From positions 1 to 64,000 of the forward strand of contig NZ_CANNGT010000012.1 of NCBI RefSeq assembly GCF_947504225.1: 64,000 nucleotides of DNA, in the 5' to 3' direction. Below the pieces are notes generated by a model. The model was given only the letters and a program-made list of their open reading frames with translations. It was not told the DNA's origin and searched no databases. This document shows positions 45,856-55,263 of this stretch, piece by piece. The position numbers and the translations under genes were made by a program. Source of the DNA: Brumimicrobium ulvae (GTDB taxonomy: Bacteria > Bacteroidota > Bacteroidia > Flavobacteriales_D > Crocinitomicaceae). The stretch's first letter is position 1. Every line of letters starts with the position of its first letter.

Positions 45856-48285
45856 CTAAAACTCAAAAATAAACCCAATCGATGGAACTACCGTTGCTGA
45901 AGGGTCAGTTAGAATTACGGGAATTCCATTGCTACCATCAGACTTTATCGGGTTGCCATCTGTGGTTTTAAATCCAGTGTTGTCTGCATTTCGCTCAAAA
46001 GTATAATTGGGTACCCTTGGTGTTTTAAACATAAACAAGTTCTGGATATCAACAAACAAGGTAAGACTTACGTTTTTGAAGTTGAATTTTTTGTCCACAC
46101 GAATGTCAAATTGTTGATAAATAGGTAATCGCTCCTCATTTAATTGGGTGTAATCAAGCGTACCGACTCCACTTGTTAAGTAATTTTGTCTTGAAGCAGA
46201 TAGGTCGAAAGGAGTGTAGGGTTGGCCGCCAGAAATGCGATATTTTACACCTAAATCCCAGTTCTTTTTGAATTTATAGCCCATGGTAGTCGAGAAAACA
46301 AATCCATAGTCCCAAGTGGAAGGTCTAAAAATTCCATCTGCTCCTGAAAATTCGGACTTATAAACTGTGGCGCTTATGATGTAGAACAAACGATTTATTA
46401 ATTTTTGTTGTACATATGCCTCTACTCCATAAACCCGTCCTTTTCCCGTTGATGCATAAGTATCATTTCCAACGGTTGAAAATCCTGTCCCTACATTGGC
46501 CAGAGAAATACTGTCTGTCAAGGAGACAGGATAGTTCCTGTAATCTTTATAGAATGCTTCTAGGGTAAATCGAAGGTCTTTTTTAGGAATAAATTGACTC
46601 CCCACTGTGTAGTGAATAGAATTGATGTATTTTAAATTCTTATTCGCTAATTCTCCCGTCATGTCTTTATATCCTAGTACGGTGTAAACAGGCAGCTTAT
46701 GATAAGAACCTACAGATGCTGAGATATTCCATTTGTCATTAAATGAATATGCGGTAGACAAACGCGGTGAGATGGTTTCAAGTGGGTTGAGCCCATTTTT
46801 TGTGTAGGTATTCATGTCTGAACGTAAACCACCAGAAAGTAAAAGTTGATCTTTTAAAAAGTATTTGCTCACATGACCATAAGCTCCAAATTTAAAGAAA
46901 TCAATATTTGATGCAGTAGAAAAGTTAATCGCAGGAGAGATTGTCGCTCCTGTTGAATCTGTTAATTCATCTTGAATGGTATTGAATAAATCTAAATCAT
47001 ATTTTACATATTGAGCACTGATTCCATAACTTACTTTCCATCCATTCATAAACTTGTTGACATTGAGACGCAGCTTGTTTTCTATTTCGTGACTTTTTAA
47101 ACTCAATAATTTTGGACCTTCCATAAGGGCATTGTTAGCATAACGATCGGCTCCGTTAAAGAACATGTTTCTGCTTAAAGCAACTGTGAAATAACCCTTT
47201 TTTATCAGTCTTTTTAATGATGTACCTACTGTATAATTCCATTGTTTAATTAGAGGATTCGAACGGTTGATGTACTCCGTAGTTGCATCAGCGTCCTTTG
47301 GCACAGCTAATTTAAAATTGTCAATGGCGCCGATTCCTATAAAGTTGAGTTCTGTTTTTGAATCTATTTTATGGTTAATCTTGTATTGAAAGTCCCAATA
47401 GTCTGGCCGAATGGGTAAATCAATCAATTTAAACAAAAACTGCAAATAGGACCTTCTCGCAGAAGCCATAAAGGTGGTTTTTTTACCCAATGGGCCTTCT
47501 AAAGTTGCTGCTGCCTCACTTCCTGAAAGTCTAAAGTTTCCACTCAGTTGGTCAGGATTTCCATTCCTTTGTTTAATAACAATCGTTGAAGCCAAAGCAT
47601 TGTCGTATCGACTATCAAAAGCCGAAGAGGTCAATTGAACATCTCGAATAAAAGATACATTTAAAATTCCTGTTGCACCTCCACTCGCACCTTGGGTTTG
47701 AAAGTGATTCAAAACAGGTATCTCTATGCCATCTAAATAATAAACGTTTTCGCTGGGTCCACCACCCCTTACAATGATGTCGTTTCTATTGGGTGATGTT
47801 CCTCCTGCAACTCCAGGTAATACTTGAATCACCTTAGAAACATCAAAGTTACCTCCAGGATTTACTTTAATTTCTTCTGCGGTAAGCTTTTGGGTAGATA
47901 AGGGAGTGGTCATGTCGGTTGCTTTTACCAGTTTTGAAGCGTTAATTGTGACTTCACCAAACTCTTCTGATTGATCTTCTAATTCGATTTCTACTACAAT
48001 GGCATTACCCGAACCCAGATTGATATTGTATTTATTGTAAACTTCGTATCCTAGATAGTAAGTTTCTAAATTGTATTTCCCTACCGGAGCTTCGATTTTA
48101 AATTTCCCATCAATATCGGTCCGAGTCTTTAGGGTATCCTTTTCATTTTGAAGCGTAATCACAACACCTATTAGAAGGTCTTGCAAATTCTTGTCTTTTA
48201 CAGTTCCAGTAATCACACCTTTATTTTGACCGAAAAGAAGAGCAGATGTTAAAACTGATATTAGTAGAATAAATGCTGTTTTCAT
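45856..48285 (-). CDS. TonB-dependent receptor with carboxypeptidase-like domain
   Basis: 809-aa outer-membrane receptor. Signal peptide (1-19), an N-terminal carboxypeptidase-regulatory-like domain (GVITGTVKDKNLQDLLIGVV to about 105), a plug (about 120-235, with IIVRGGGPSENVYYLDGIEI), then the 22-strand barrel ending FIFEF with terminal Phe. It imports an unknown substrate using TonB energy. No SusD partner is adjacent, so it is probably not a glycan SusCD system. It diverges from the marR-crt operon. Confidence 0.93.
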   Translation of the reverse strand: MKTAFILLISVLTSALLFGQNKGVITGTVKDKNLQDLLIGVVITLQNEKDTLKTRTDIDGKFKIEAPVGKYNLETYYLGYEVYNKYNINLGSGNAIVVEIELEDQSEEFGEVTINASKLVKATDMTTPLSTQKLTAEEIKVNPGGNFDVSKVIQVLPGVAGGTSPNRNDIIVRGGGPSENVYYLDGIEIPVLNHFQTQGASGGATGILNVSFIRDVQLTSSAFDSRYDNALASTIVIKQRNGNPDQLSGNFRLSGSEAAATLEGPLGKKTTFMASARRSYLQFLFKLIDLPIRPDYWDFQYKINHKIDSKTELNFIGIGAIDNFKLAVPKDADATTEYINRSNPLIKQWNYTVGTSLKRLIKKGYFTVALSRNMFFNGADRYANNALMEGPKLLSLKSHEIENKLRLNVNKFMNGWKVSYGISAQYVKYDLDLFNTIQDELTDSTGATISPAINFSTASNIDFFKFGAYGHVSKYFLKDQLLLSGGLRSDMNTYTKNGLNPLETISPRLSTAYSFNDKWNISASVGSYHKLPVYTVLGYKDMTGELANKNLKYINSIHYTVGSQFIPKKDLRFTLEAFYKDYRNYPVSLTDSISLANVGTGFSTVGNDTYASTGKGRVYGVEAYVQQKLINRLFYIISATVYKSEFSGADGIFRPSTWDYGFVFSTTMGYKFKKNWDLGVKYRISGGQPYTPFDLSASRQNYLTSGVGTLDYTQLNEERLPIYQQFDIRVDKKFNFKNVSLTLFVDIQNLFMFKTPRVPNYTFERNADNTGFKTTDGNPIKSDGSNGIPVILTDPSATVVPSIGFIFEF

Positions 48286-48307
48286 AATTCATTTCAAAAA
48301 TACAGTA

Positions 48308-48315
48308 CAAAAATA
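48308..48315 (-). promoter_or_regulatory. -7 box of the TonB receptor gene
   Basis: TATTTTTG on the minus strand, 22 nt before the ATG. A second match (48302-48295) lies only 9 nt before the ATG. Confidence 0.4.
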
Positions 48316-48376
48316 GACTAATTTTCTTTCTAAAGTAAAATAAATGATATAAATTTATACCTTTTTAATCTAAGGT

Positions 48377-48392
48377 AGTATATTTGTATACT
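48377..48392 (+). promoter_or_regulatory. marR-crt promoter with palindromic operator
   Basis: AGTATA-TTTG-TATACT is a perfect inverted repeat whose centre is the -7 box TATATTTG (48379-48386), 21 nt before the marR ATG. A MarR dimer bound here would cover the promoter, so the operon is probably autoregulated. Confidence 0.7.
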
Positions 48393-48413
48393 AAATAGAA
48401 AGGTGTTAAAATT

Positions 48414-49076
48414 ATGAATTACGATTTAATCAAAGATGTACTTGATTTAGTTGAAGACTTTGAAGAAGAAAACAAAGGGTATAAAAACTTTGAAGACAAC
48501 GTTGAAGGATTCAAAAAATGGATGGTAAAATCATTTCAAGGAGGATTTGCCCAAGAAGAACCAGATTGGGAAGGAAAAGATAAAGGACGTAGTCCTGAAA
48601 GTGTGATCAACACTTTGATTGTTCACATGAACCGATATGCTAGAACTTATTCGAAGTCGGCCATTTATGACTCTGAGTTTTCTACCCAAGAAGACTTCAT
48701 CTATCTCATCAATTTAAAGGCCTTTGGAGCGATGACTAAAATGGATTTAATTAAAAAGAATGTTCAAGAGAAGCCTGCAGGAATGCAAATCATCAATCGA
48801 TTGATAAAACAAGGTTGGGTAGACCAGAAAGATTCGAAAGAGGATAAGCGCAGTAAAATCATCAACATCAATAAGAAAGGGCTGACTGCATTAGACCAGC
48901 AAATGGATAAAATTCGTAAGGCAACGGAAATTGTAACAGGAGATTTAACGCACTTTGAAAAACTGGAGCTAATACGTTTATTGAATAAACTCAATGATTT
49001 TCACTTGCCGATTTACAATAAGAACATCGATCCATCAGAGTTACTCGAGAAGGTCAAAGGAATAAATATGAATTAA
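48414..49076 (+). CDS. MarR-family regulator of the carotenoid operon
   Basis: 220-aa regulator, with a winged-helix DNA-binding domain (about 95-180: QEDFIYLINLKAFGAMTKMD, then NRLIKQGWVDQKDSKEDKRSK forming the recognition helix and wing) and a longer than usual N-terminal extension. It is the first gene of the run: crtI begins 3 nt after its stop. The palindrome over its promoter suggests autoregulation and control of the whole carotenoid operon; the inducer is unknown. Confidence 0.88.
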   Translation: MNYDLIKDVLDLVEDFEEENKGYKNFEDNVEGFKKWMVKSFQGGFAQEEPDWEGKDKGRSPESVINTLIVHMNRYARTYSKSAIYDSEFSTQEDFIYLINLKAFGAMTKMDLIKKNVQEKPAGMQIINRLIKQGWVDQKDSKEDKRSKIININKKGLTALDQQMDKIRKATEIVTGDLTHFEKLELIRLLNKLNDFHLPIYNKNIDPSELLEKVKGINMN

Positions 49077-49079
49077 AGG

Positions 49080-50573
49080 ATGAAAAAGAAAATTGCAATT
49101 ATAGGCGCTGGTTTTTCAGGGATTTCTGCCGCGGCATATGCTGCTAAAGAAGGAAATGAGGTTCATGTATATGAAAAACACAATCAGCCTGGAGGTCGCG
49201 CTAGGCAATTCACTACTGATAATGGGTATACCTTTGATATGGGTCCAAGTTGGTATTGGATGCCAGACATTATCGATCAATTTTTTCAGGATTTTGGTGG
49301 TCACGCCACTGATTTCTTCGATTTGGTCTCCTTGAATCCACAGTTTGATATGATCTTTGAAGACGGGACAGTTGCTGTTCCAGAATCCTATGAAGAGCTT
49401 AAAGAATTATTTGAAGGATTAGAACCAGGAGCAGGAAAGCGGCTAGATGCTTTTATGAAATCGGCCCAATTCAAATATGAAGTGGGGATGCAGCAATTTG
49501 TCAATAAACCTTGCTATAGTTGGTGGGAATTTGTTTCCCCTAAAATTGCAAGCAGTGCTTTAAAGTTGGACCTGCTCACTAATTTCAGGAGCTATGTTGG
49601 AAAATACTTTTCGCATCCTAAGTTAAGGGCCTTGATGGAATTTCCAGTCATCTTTTTAGGCGCCTCCCCGAAAGACATTCCAGCGCTTTATAGTTTAATG
49701 AATTATGGTGGTTATGGACTAGGAACATGGTATCCTATGGGAGGTTTTTATCAATTGGTATTGGCCATGAAAAAAGTAGCGGAACAGCAAGGGGCAACAT
49801 TTCATTTTAATCAGAATGTAGAAAAAATCAATGCTGAAAAGAGGAAAATTACTTCCTTATTAATTGATGGTAAATTACATGAGTTTGATGCTGTCATTGC
49901 TTCTTCAGATTATCATCACACGGAAACACTTTTGCCAAAAGCCTACAGGAATTATACAGAAAAGTATTGGGAAGACCGCACTTTTGCTCCTTCAAGTCTG
50001 ATTTTCTATCTGGGAGTGAATGAGCGTATCCCGAACTTAAAACACCACACGCTCTTTTTTGAGAATGATTTAGATGACCATATTGAAAGTATTTATGGTG
50101 AGAAAAAGTGGCCCGATAAGCCTTTGTTCTACGTCTGTTGTCCTTCCCAAACTGACCCCAATGTTGCTCCTGAAAATGGAGAAAACTTGTTCTTGTTGAT
50201 GCCATTGGCAACAGGAATTAGTGACGATGAAAGTACGCGCGAAAAATACCTGCTTGAAATGATTTCAAGGATTGAAAAAATCACTGGAAGCAAAAACTTA
50301 ATCGATAAAATTGTCTACAAAAAAAGTTACTGTGTTAGTGATTTTAAAAATGACTATAACGCTTATGGTGGTAATGCTTACGGTTTAGCAAACACCTTGT
50401 CTCAAACCGCAGTATTAAAACCGAAAATTAACAATAAGAAAATCAAAAACTTATTCTATACAGGGCAATTAACTGTTCCTGGTCCGGGTGTTCCTCCTTC
50501 TATTATCTCTGGAAAGATTGTGGCGCTTGAAGTAAATAACCTTAAACTAAAGCACTATGAAAAGACTATTTGA
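49080..50573 (+). CDS. crtI: phytoene desaturase
   Basis: 497-aa FAD-dependent desaturase/isomerase that turns phytoene into lycopene. The N-terminal dinucleotide motif is GAGFSGISAAAYAAKEG with the E of EKHNQPGGRA, and the C-terminal FAD signature is FYTGQLTVPGPGVPPSIISG. Length and ends are typical of CrtI. It overlaps crtB by 17 nt and is the second gene of the operon. Confidence 0.96.
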   Translation: MKKKIAIIGAGFSGISAAAYAAKEGNEVHVYEKHNQPGGRARQFTTDNGYTFDMGPSWYWMPDIIDQFFQDFGGHATDFFDLVSLNPQFDMIFEDGTVAVPESYEELKELFEGLEPGAGKRLDAFMKSAQFKYEVGMQQFVNKPCYSWWEFVSPKIASSALKLDLLTNFRSYVGKYFSHPKLRALMEFPVIFLGASPKDIPALYSLMNYGGYGLGTWYPMGGFYQLVLAMKKVAEQQGATFHFNQNVEKINAEKRKITSLLIDGKLHEFDAVIASSDYHHTETLLPKAYRNYTEKYWEDRTFAPSSLIFYLGVNERIPNLKHHTLFFENDLDDHIESIYGEKKWPDKPLFYVCCPSQTDPNVAPENGENLFLLMPLATGISDDESTREKYLLEMISRIEKITGSKNLIDKIVYKKSYCVSDFKNDYNAYGGNAYGLANTLSQTAVLKPKINNKKIKNLFYTGQLTVPGPGVPPSIISGKIVALEVNNLKLKHYEKTI

Positions 50574-51393
50574 TGAATTATCCTATGAGGTGAGTAAACG
50601 CACCACTAAAAAGTATAGCACCAGTTTTTCTCTGGGAATATTGGCTCTTAAACCCTCTATTCGACCAGCAATTTATGCGATATACGGTTATGTAAGATTG
50701 GCCGATGAAATAGTAGATAGCTTTCACGATTTCGACAAAGCAAAACTATTGAGTCGCTTTAAAAAGGAAACAGAGTTAGCTTTAGAAGAAAAAATAGCGT
50801 TGAATCCTTTGCTGCAATCTTTTCAAGAAACGGTACACAAATATAGTATTGACAAGGTTTTGATAGACCAATTTTTACACAGCATGGAAATGGACCTTCA
50901 GCAGGTGGATTATAATTCAGAATTGTACAACGAATATATTTATGGGTCGGCTGAAGTGGTGGGTTTAATGTGCTTACAGGTTTTTACCAATGGAGATAAA
51001 AAAGAGTTTGAGGAATTAAAACCCTATGCGAAAAAATTAGGCTCTGCATTCCAAAAAGTCAATTTCTTAAGGGACTTAAAGGATGATTATCAGATTTTAG
51101 GACGAACTTATTTTCCGGGGATAGAAATGGAAATGTTCTGTAACCGTGTGAAGTGTGAAATTGAAAAGGATATTGAGCAAGAGTTTAAAGAGGCTTTAAT
51201 TGGCATTAGAAAACTTCCTGTATCGGCAAGATTTGGGGTTTATTTGGCGTATAAATACTATTGGTCATTGTTTAAGAAAATTCAAAAAACCTCAGCTGAG
51301 AAAATCGTTACTGAACGTGTACGGATTCCAAATGCAAAGAAAATGACGGTGATGTTGAGCAGTTATGTTCAATACAAAACAACACTTTTATAA
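50557..51393 (+). CDS. crtB: phytoene synthase
   Basis: 278-aa squalene/phytoene synthase that condenses two geranylgeranyl diphosphates into phytoene. The two Asp-rich motifs are RLADEIVDSFHDF and NFLRDLKDDYQILGRTYFP. It overlaps crtI (17 nt) and the next gene (1 nt), so translation is probably coupled. The geranylgeranyl diphosphate synthase gene is not in the window. Confidence 0.96.
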   Translation: MKRLFDELSYEVSKRTTKKYSTSFSLGILALKPSIRPAIYAIYGYVRLADEIVDSFHDFDKAKLLSRFKKETELALEEKIALNPLLQSFQETVHKYSIDKVLIDQFLHSMEMDLQQVDYNSELYNEYIYGSAEVVGLMCLQVFTNGDKKEFEELKPYAKKLGSAFQKVNFLRDLKDDYQILGRTYFPGIEMEMFCNRVKCEIEKDIEQEFKEALIGIRKLPVSARFGVYLAYKYYWSLFKKIQKTSAEKIVTERVRIPNAKKMTVMLSSYVQYKTTLL

Positions 51394-51848
51394 TGAAAGC
51401 AACACTTATTATTTTGTCAATAATTTTTGGACTTTTAAGTGAGAACAAAAGCATAGAAATTGAAACTGTTCGCAAAAATTATAGTTCAGCAGCCGCTAAT
51501 GAGTTGGTTTGTGATGCCATGATTATTGAATTAAAAAAGAATAAGAACAGCACTGTTTTGTTGGGCTATCTTGGCGGATTCCAAACGGTCTGGGCCAATC
51601 ATGTTTTCAATCCTGTTTCCAAGCTCAATACTTTTAATGAAGGAAAACGAAACATCGAAAAGGCCATCAAAAGCGATCCCAATTCTTTAGAATTAAGGTT
51701 TGTAAGATTGTCTGTTCAGAAAAATGCCCCTTCATTTTTGGGCTATTCTTCCGCAATAGAAGAAGATGAAAGATATATTAAAAAATACAAAAACACCATT
51801 CATTCAACCGAATTGTTGAAGATGGTCAATGCACTATTAAACGAATAA
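51393..51848 (+). CDS. hypothetical protein within the carotenoid operon
   Basis: 151-aa protein with a possible signal peptide or anchor (MKATLIILSIIFGLLSENKS) and a mostly helical body (NYSSAAANELVCDAMIIEL, then GYLGGFQTVWANHVFNP). The start codon overlaps the crtB stop by one base. No enzyme motif is visible. I recall small genes of this kind beside crtB in Flavobacteriia but cannot name a function; a role in carotenoid handling is inferred from position. Confidence 0.75.
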   Translation: MKATLIILSIIFGLLSENKSIEIETVRKNYSSAAANELVCDAMIIELKKNKNSTVLLGYLGGFQTVWANHVFNPVSKLNTFNEGKRNIEKAIKSDPNSLELRFVRLSVQKNAPSFLGYSSAIEEDERYIKKYKNTIHSTELLKMVNALLNE

Positions 51849-51849
51849 G

Positions 51850-52323
51850 ATGAGGTATCAATTACAAAGAAGTCAACAGTTAAAGTGTGATTTATCCACA
51901 GCATGGGCGTTTTTCTCTGCACCTGAAAATTTGGCTCGAATTACGCCAAAAGACATGAACTTTATTGTGAAGTCAGACGTGAAAGGAGTACCAATGTATG
52001 AAGGGATGGAGATTAATTATACAGTTTCTCCTGTGTTGCGTATTCCGATGAAATGGAAAACACGGATTACACAAGTTGAGGATTTAAAAAGCTTTACAGA
52101 TTTTCAAGAGAAAGGGCCATACAAATATTGGAATCACTACCATGAATTTATCCCGAATGAAGAAGGCGTTTTGATGAAAGACACCATCGATTATGAATTG
52201 CCTTTTGGTATTTTAGGTAAAATAGCCCATAGTATGTTTGTAAGGAAGAAGCTGGAGAATATTTTTGCTTTCCGCAATAAAGTGACCGACGATTTGTTTA
52301 ATTCAAAAAACAATATGAAATGA
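51850..52323 (+). CDS. SRPBCC-family protein
   Basis: 157-aa START/polyketide-cyclase-like (SRPBCC) domain: STAWAFFSAPENLARITPKDMNF at the start, a central beta sheet and a C-terminal helix (KLENIFAFRNKVTDDL). The fold has a deep hydrophobic pocket for lipids, so it may bind a carotenoid or precursor. SRPBCC genes are frequent in flavobacterial carotenoid clusters. It overlaps crtZ by 4 nt. Confidence 0.85.
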   Translation: MRYQLQRSQQLKCDLSTAWAFFSAPENLARITPKDMNFIVKSDVKGVPMYEGMEINYTVSPVLRIPMKWKTRITQVEDLKSFTDFQEKGPYKYWNHYHEFIPNEEGVLMKDTIDYELPFGILGKIAHSMFVRKKLENIFAFRNKVTDDLFNSKNNMK

Positions 52324-52772
52324 ATATATTGATTGTAATCACAGTGTTTTTTGCAATGGAAGGTGCTACGTGGCTCATTCATAAGTACGTTATGCATGGC
52401 TTTTTATGGAGTCTTCATGCAGACCATCATGACCACAGCACCGAAGGTCCGTTTGAGAAAAATGATTACTTCTTTGTGATTTTTGCGCTGCCAGTTATCG
52501 CTGTGATGTACTATGGAAGTACACAAGGCTTTAATTACATTTTCTACATTGGATTGGGTATTGCTTTATATGGAATGGCTTATTTTTTCGTTCATGATAT
52601 CTTTATTCATCAGCGTTTTTCTTTTCTAAAAAACACCAAAAATCCATATTTGTTGGCCATTCGAAGAGCGCACAAGCAGCACCATAAGCATTTGGGAAAG
52701 CATGAAGGAGAATGTTTTGGTTTTTTATGGGTGCCAGTGAAATATTTCAAAATGTATTTTAATAAAAAATAA
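52320..52772 (+). CDS. crtZ: beta-carotene hydroxylase
   Basis: 150-aa membrane di-iron hydroxylase (fatty-acid hydroxylase superfamily) that converts beta-carotene to zeaxanthin. The His clusters are HKYVMHGFLWSLHADHHDH near 22-40 and HDIFIHQRF, RRAHKQHHKH near 90-125. About four transmembrane helices. It overlaps the SRPBCC gene by 4 nt and precedes the cyclase gene by 2 nt. Confidence 0.93.
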   Translation: MNILIVITVFFAMEGATWLIHKYVMHGFLWSLHADHHDHSTEGPFEKNDYFFVIFALPVIAVMYYGSTQGFNYIFYIGLGIALYGMAYFFVHDIFIHQRFSFLKNTKNPYLLAIRRAHKQHHKHLGKHEGECFGFLWVPVKYFKMYFNKK

Positions 52773-52774
52773 AT

Positions 52775-53467
52775 ATGCAGCCTTATACTTATTTGCTCAT
52801 CAATTTTTTTACAATTATCATTTGTTTTATCGCATCTTTTGATCGTAGGGTTTTGTTTCATCAACATTTTGGAGCCTACCTAAAAGCTGCCATTGTCGCC
52901 GCTGTTCCTTTTATCGCATGGGATGTGTGGTTTACTAAAATGGGGGTGTGGTGGTTTGATACAAACTACACAACGGGAATCGTTTTACTCGGATTGCCTT
53001 TAGAGGAAATGCTCTTCTTTTTCTGTATTCCTTTTGCTTGTGTCTTCACTTATTACTGTCTGGATAAGTTCTTTAATTTAGACTGGACCAATGTATTCAG
53101 TAAGTATTTAACATGGATTACTGTTCTTGTTGGAGTAGGGGTAGCCATCATTTTCCATGATAAAATCTATCCATTTGTTACAGGGTTAGTTGTAGCTGGG
53201 ACAGTAATTTACCTTTATTATATCGCAAAAGTAGACTGGATAGGTAAAGCATCCTTTGTATTTATTATTTTACTTCCTGGATTCTTTATGGTCAACGGAG
53301 TCCTTACTGGTACAGGAATAGATTCTCCGATTGTTAATTATAATCCCGATCATTTTTTTAATCTACGAATGCTCACCATTCCCATTGAAGATGCCGTGTA
53401 TGGATATGCTCAATTTTTAATTGTGGTGTATTTATTTAAGCGTTTTAAGCGACCTTCTTATGAATAG
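52775..53467 (+). CDS. lycopene beta-cyclase (CrtYcd type)
   Basis: 230-aa membrane protein containing two lycopene-cyclase domains fused head to tail, as the CrtYc and CrtYd halves. Motifs GLPLEEMLFFFCIPFACV (about 70-90) and TIPIEDAVYGYAQF (about 205-218) carry the conserved acidic residues of the family, with about seven helices. It should cyclise lycopene to beta-carotene, upstream of CrtZ in the pathway. Last gene of the operon; no terminator is visible before the convergent gene. Confidence 0.93.
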   Translation: MQPYTYLLINFFTIIICFIASFDRRVLFHQHFGAYLKAAIVAAVPFIAWDVWFTKMGVWWFDTNYTTGIVLLGLPLEEMLFFFCIPFACVFTYYCLDKFFNLDWTNVFSKYLTWITVLVGVGVAIIFHDKIYPFVTGLVVAGTVIYLYYIAKVDWIGKASFVFIILLPGFFMVNGVLTGTGIDSPIVNYNPDHFFNLRMLTIPIEDAVYGYAQFLIVVYLFKRFKRPSYE

Positions 53468-53481
53468 AGTGCTTTTAATGG

Positions 53482-54180
53482 TTAAAACTTTATTCCAGTC
53501 GAAATTCCAAAAGACAAAATATTGCGATTGAAAACTGCAGATTTTGAAATGCCTAAAACGCCTAATTTAAGGTAGGGGTGAACGAATAATTTGACCTTTT
53601 CTTTATTGAGGTAATTCAATCCAAAACCAACATTTCCTGTAAAATTGAAGCGTCTAAAATTGGTTGATTCATCTTCCGATGTAGAAATAGATTCTGAACC
53701 ATTGGAGAAGTATTTATGACTGGTCACGGTATTTGATATGTTCAGAATGATGCTTGTTCCAGCAATGGCATAAAACCTATTTCCTATCATTCGCTGATAA
53801 AATATGGGGATTTCAATATTGTGGTGGTTGTATACAAATTTTCCATGAGTAGGCAGTGATGGATCTGGGATTGTATAAGAATAATTACCAAAAATAAGGT
53901 CCATTTTATGAGTCCTTTCGCCGTTGTTTTGGTATCCAAGCCCTATTCCAAGAATTGACTTCTCATTCAGGTTGTAGGAAACAAAAATATTTCCGCTGAT
54001 CGAAGGTTTCCAAGTTTCCATTTTTTTATATGCTTCTTCTCCTGGAGAAAATCCTCCATTGTTCGAAATTACTCCTAGTGAAAAATTAGGAAAAACACTG
54101 AATCCAAAATCAAACTTTTTTTCTTGTGCGAATGTTGTTAGACAAAAGAGGAGTAATAGGAGTGTAGTTATTGCTTTCAT
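53482..54180 (-). CDS. putative outer-membrane beta-barrel protein
   Basis: 232-aa exported protein with a signal peptide (1-18, ending TFAQ) and alternating strands rich in aromatic and glycine residues (SILGIGLGYQNNGERTHKM, then KLFVHPYLKLGVLGISKSA), ending FGISTGIKF with terminal Phe. Outer-membrane barrel of the PorT-like family type; no function can be assigned. Convergent with the crt operon. Confidence 0.78.
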   Translation of the reverse strand: MKAITTLLLLLFCLTTFAQEKKFDFGFSVFPNFSLGVISNNGGFSPGEEAYKKMETWKPSISGNIFVSYNLNEKSILGIGLGYQNNGERTHKMDLIFGNYSYTIPDPSLPTHGKFVYNHHNIEIPIFYQRMIGNRFYAIAGTSIILNISNTVTSHKYFSNGSESISTSEDESTNFRRFNFTGNVGFGLNYLNKEKVKLFVHPYLKLGVLGISKSAVFNRNILSFGISTGIKF

Positions 54181-54225
54181 AGTTGTTTTTTGTAATTAAT
54201 GCTTTGCTAATAAAAAAGAGAAGTC

Positions 54226-54597
54226 TTACTTTAGGTTTTCAACAGCTCTTTTGGGACTAGGAAAGTAGGTTCCAACACGCGGATCCATGATGTTTCCACC
54301 AAAGCCTGTTTGGTCTTCCGACAGTTTGTTTTTTATAGCCTTTAGTTTATTGATGTACTTTTGATCACCGATTTTTCGCAAAGACCAAATGGCAATTACT
54401 TTTTGGAAGTTCTCATTCTTTTCGTTTTTAATATAATTAAAAAGGTATTCCTTAACATCTTCATCCTTTGAATTCCCTAACAGTTGCAATGCAGAAATAT
54501 TAGCGTGAAAGTTTTCATATTCCACAAAAGCTTTCAGTTGTTGAAGGTCTATACTGATGTCTAGTAAAAAAGCCATTTCGAGGGCAACATGCTGCAT
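54226..54597 (-). pseudogene. C-terminal half of a frameshifted HEAT-repeat gene
   Basis: 123-aa reading frame of HEAT-like helical repeats (ALQLLGNSKDEDVKEYLFN, then KVIAIWSLRKIGDQKYINKL). Just upstream, in the same frame, the sequence continues as PAGFEPEDLNTFFMQHVALEM, which lies inside the last codons of the preceding gene read one base off. So it is probably the C-terminal half of one gene (54226-55172) split by a one-base deletion near 54640. The ATG at 54597 would then be internal. A real polymorphism, assembly error or recent inactivation are all possible. Confidence 0.7.
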
Positions 54598-54608
54598 GAA
54601 AAATGTGT

Positions 54609-55172
54609 TTAAATCTTCAGGTTCAAATCCTGCAGGAGGTTGGCAAGATTTTCATGAATAAAATCCATAACGAACACCTGATCGTAATTAGAGGTTTTAT
54701 AATAGTTCCAAATTTCCGAGTATGTTTTTTCATAGACTTCTTGAGGGACCAAAGCTTGATGATAGCTGTGTCTGTAGGTGGCATAAACATTTTTTTCTTC
54801 ATCAACACCTGCAAAACCTGAGCTTGGCGTTGGTAGAGTGTAATTTCCATCTTCCCCTTTCGTTAATAGGAAATAGAGTGTTTGCCCTTTTTCGAAGTTC
54901 AAATGAACACCATGACCTGATGAACTTCTAATATCGAGTAGGGAAAACCCATTGATTAAAACTTCTCCACTGAGCGCTTGATTGCCAAAGTGTTTGAGAA
55001 TTTCGATAGTAGTGCCGACATCCTCCTCATTGCTAATCACATTTGCCAAAACAAAAAAATCTGCATTTTTAAGAATGTCTTTTTGCCAAGGTTCATTCCA
55101 AGTTTCTGCGTACGTGCTTTTTTGAATTCCAAGGATAAAAATAAACAACAAAAGAATCGCGTTAAGTTTCAT
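54609..55172 (-). pseudogene. N-terminal half of a frameshifted exported HEAT-repeat protein gene
   Basis: 187-aa frame with a signal peptide (1-22, ending TYAE) and NADFFVLANVISNEEDVG, a start seen in exported hypothetical proteins of Bacteroidota. The last residues (after ANL, about 178) look out of frame, because the other frame gives a smooth PAGFEPEDLNTFF continuing into 54597. The intact product would be about 310 aa. Confidence 0.7.
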
Positions 55173-55263
55173 AAGTGAGGTTTGTTATAGTGTGAGATAA
55201 AGATAATTATTTTAAAAGGTAATCTGCAATGTTTTCTAATTGGTTTTTTATTTCTTGAATTGC

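Noticed and set aside
54600-54660. programmed -1 frameshift site
   Set aside because: No slippery heptamer is visible at the join, so a mutation or sequencing error is more likely.
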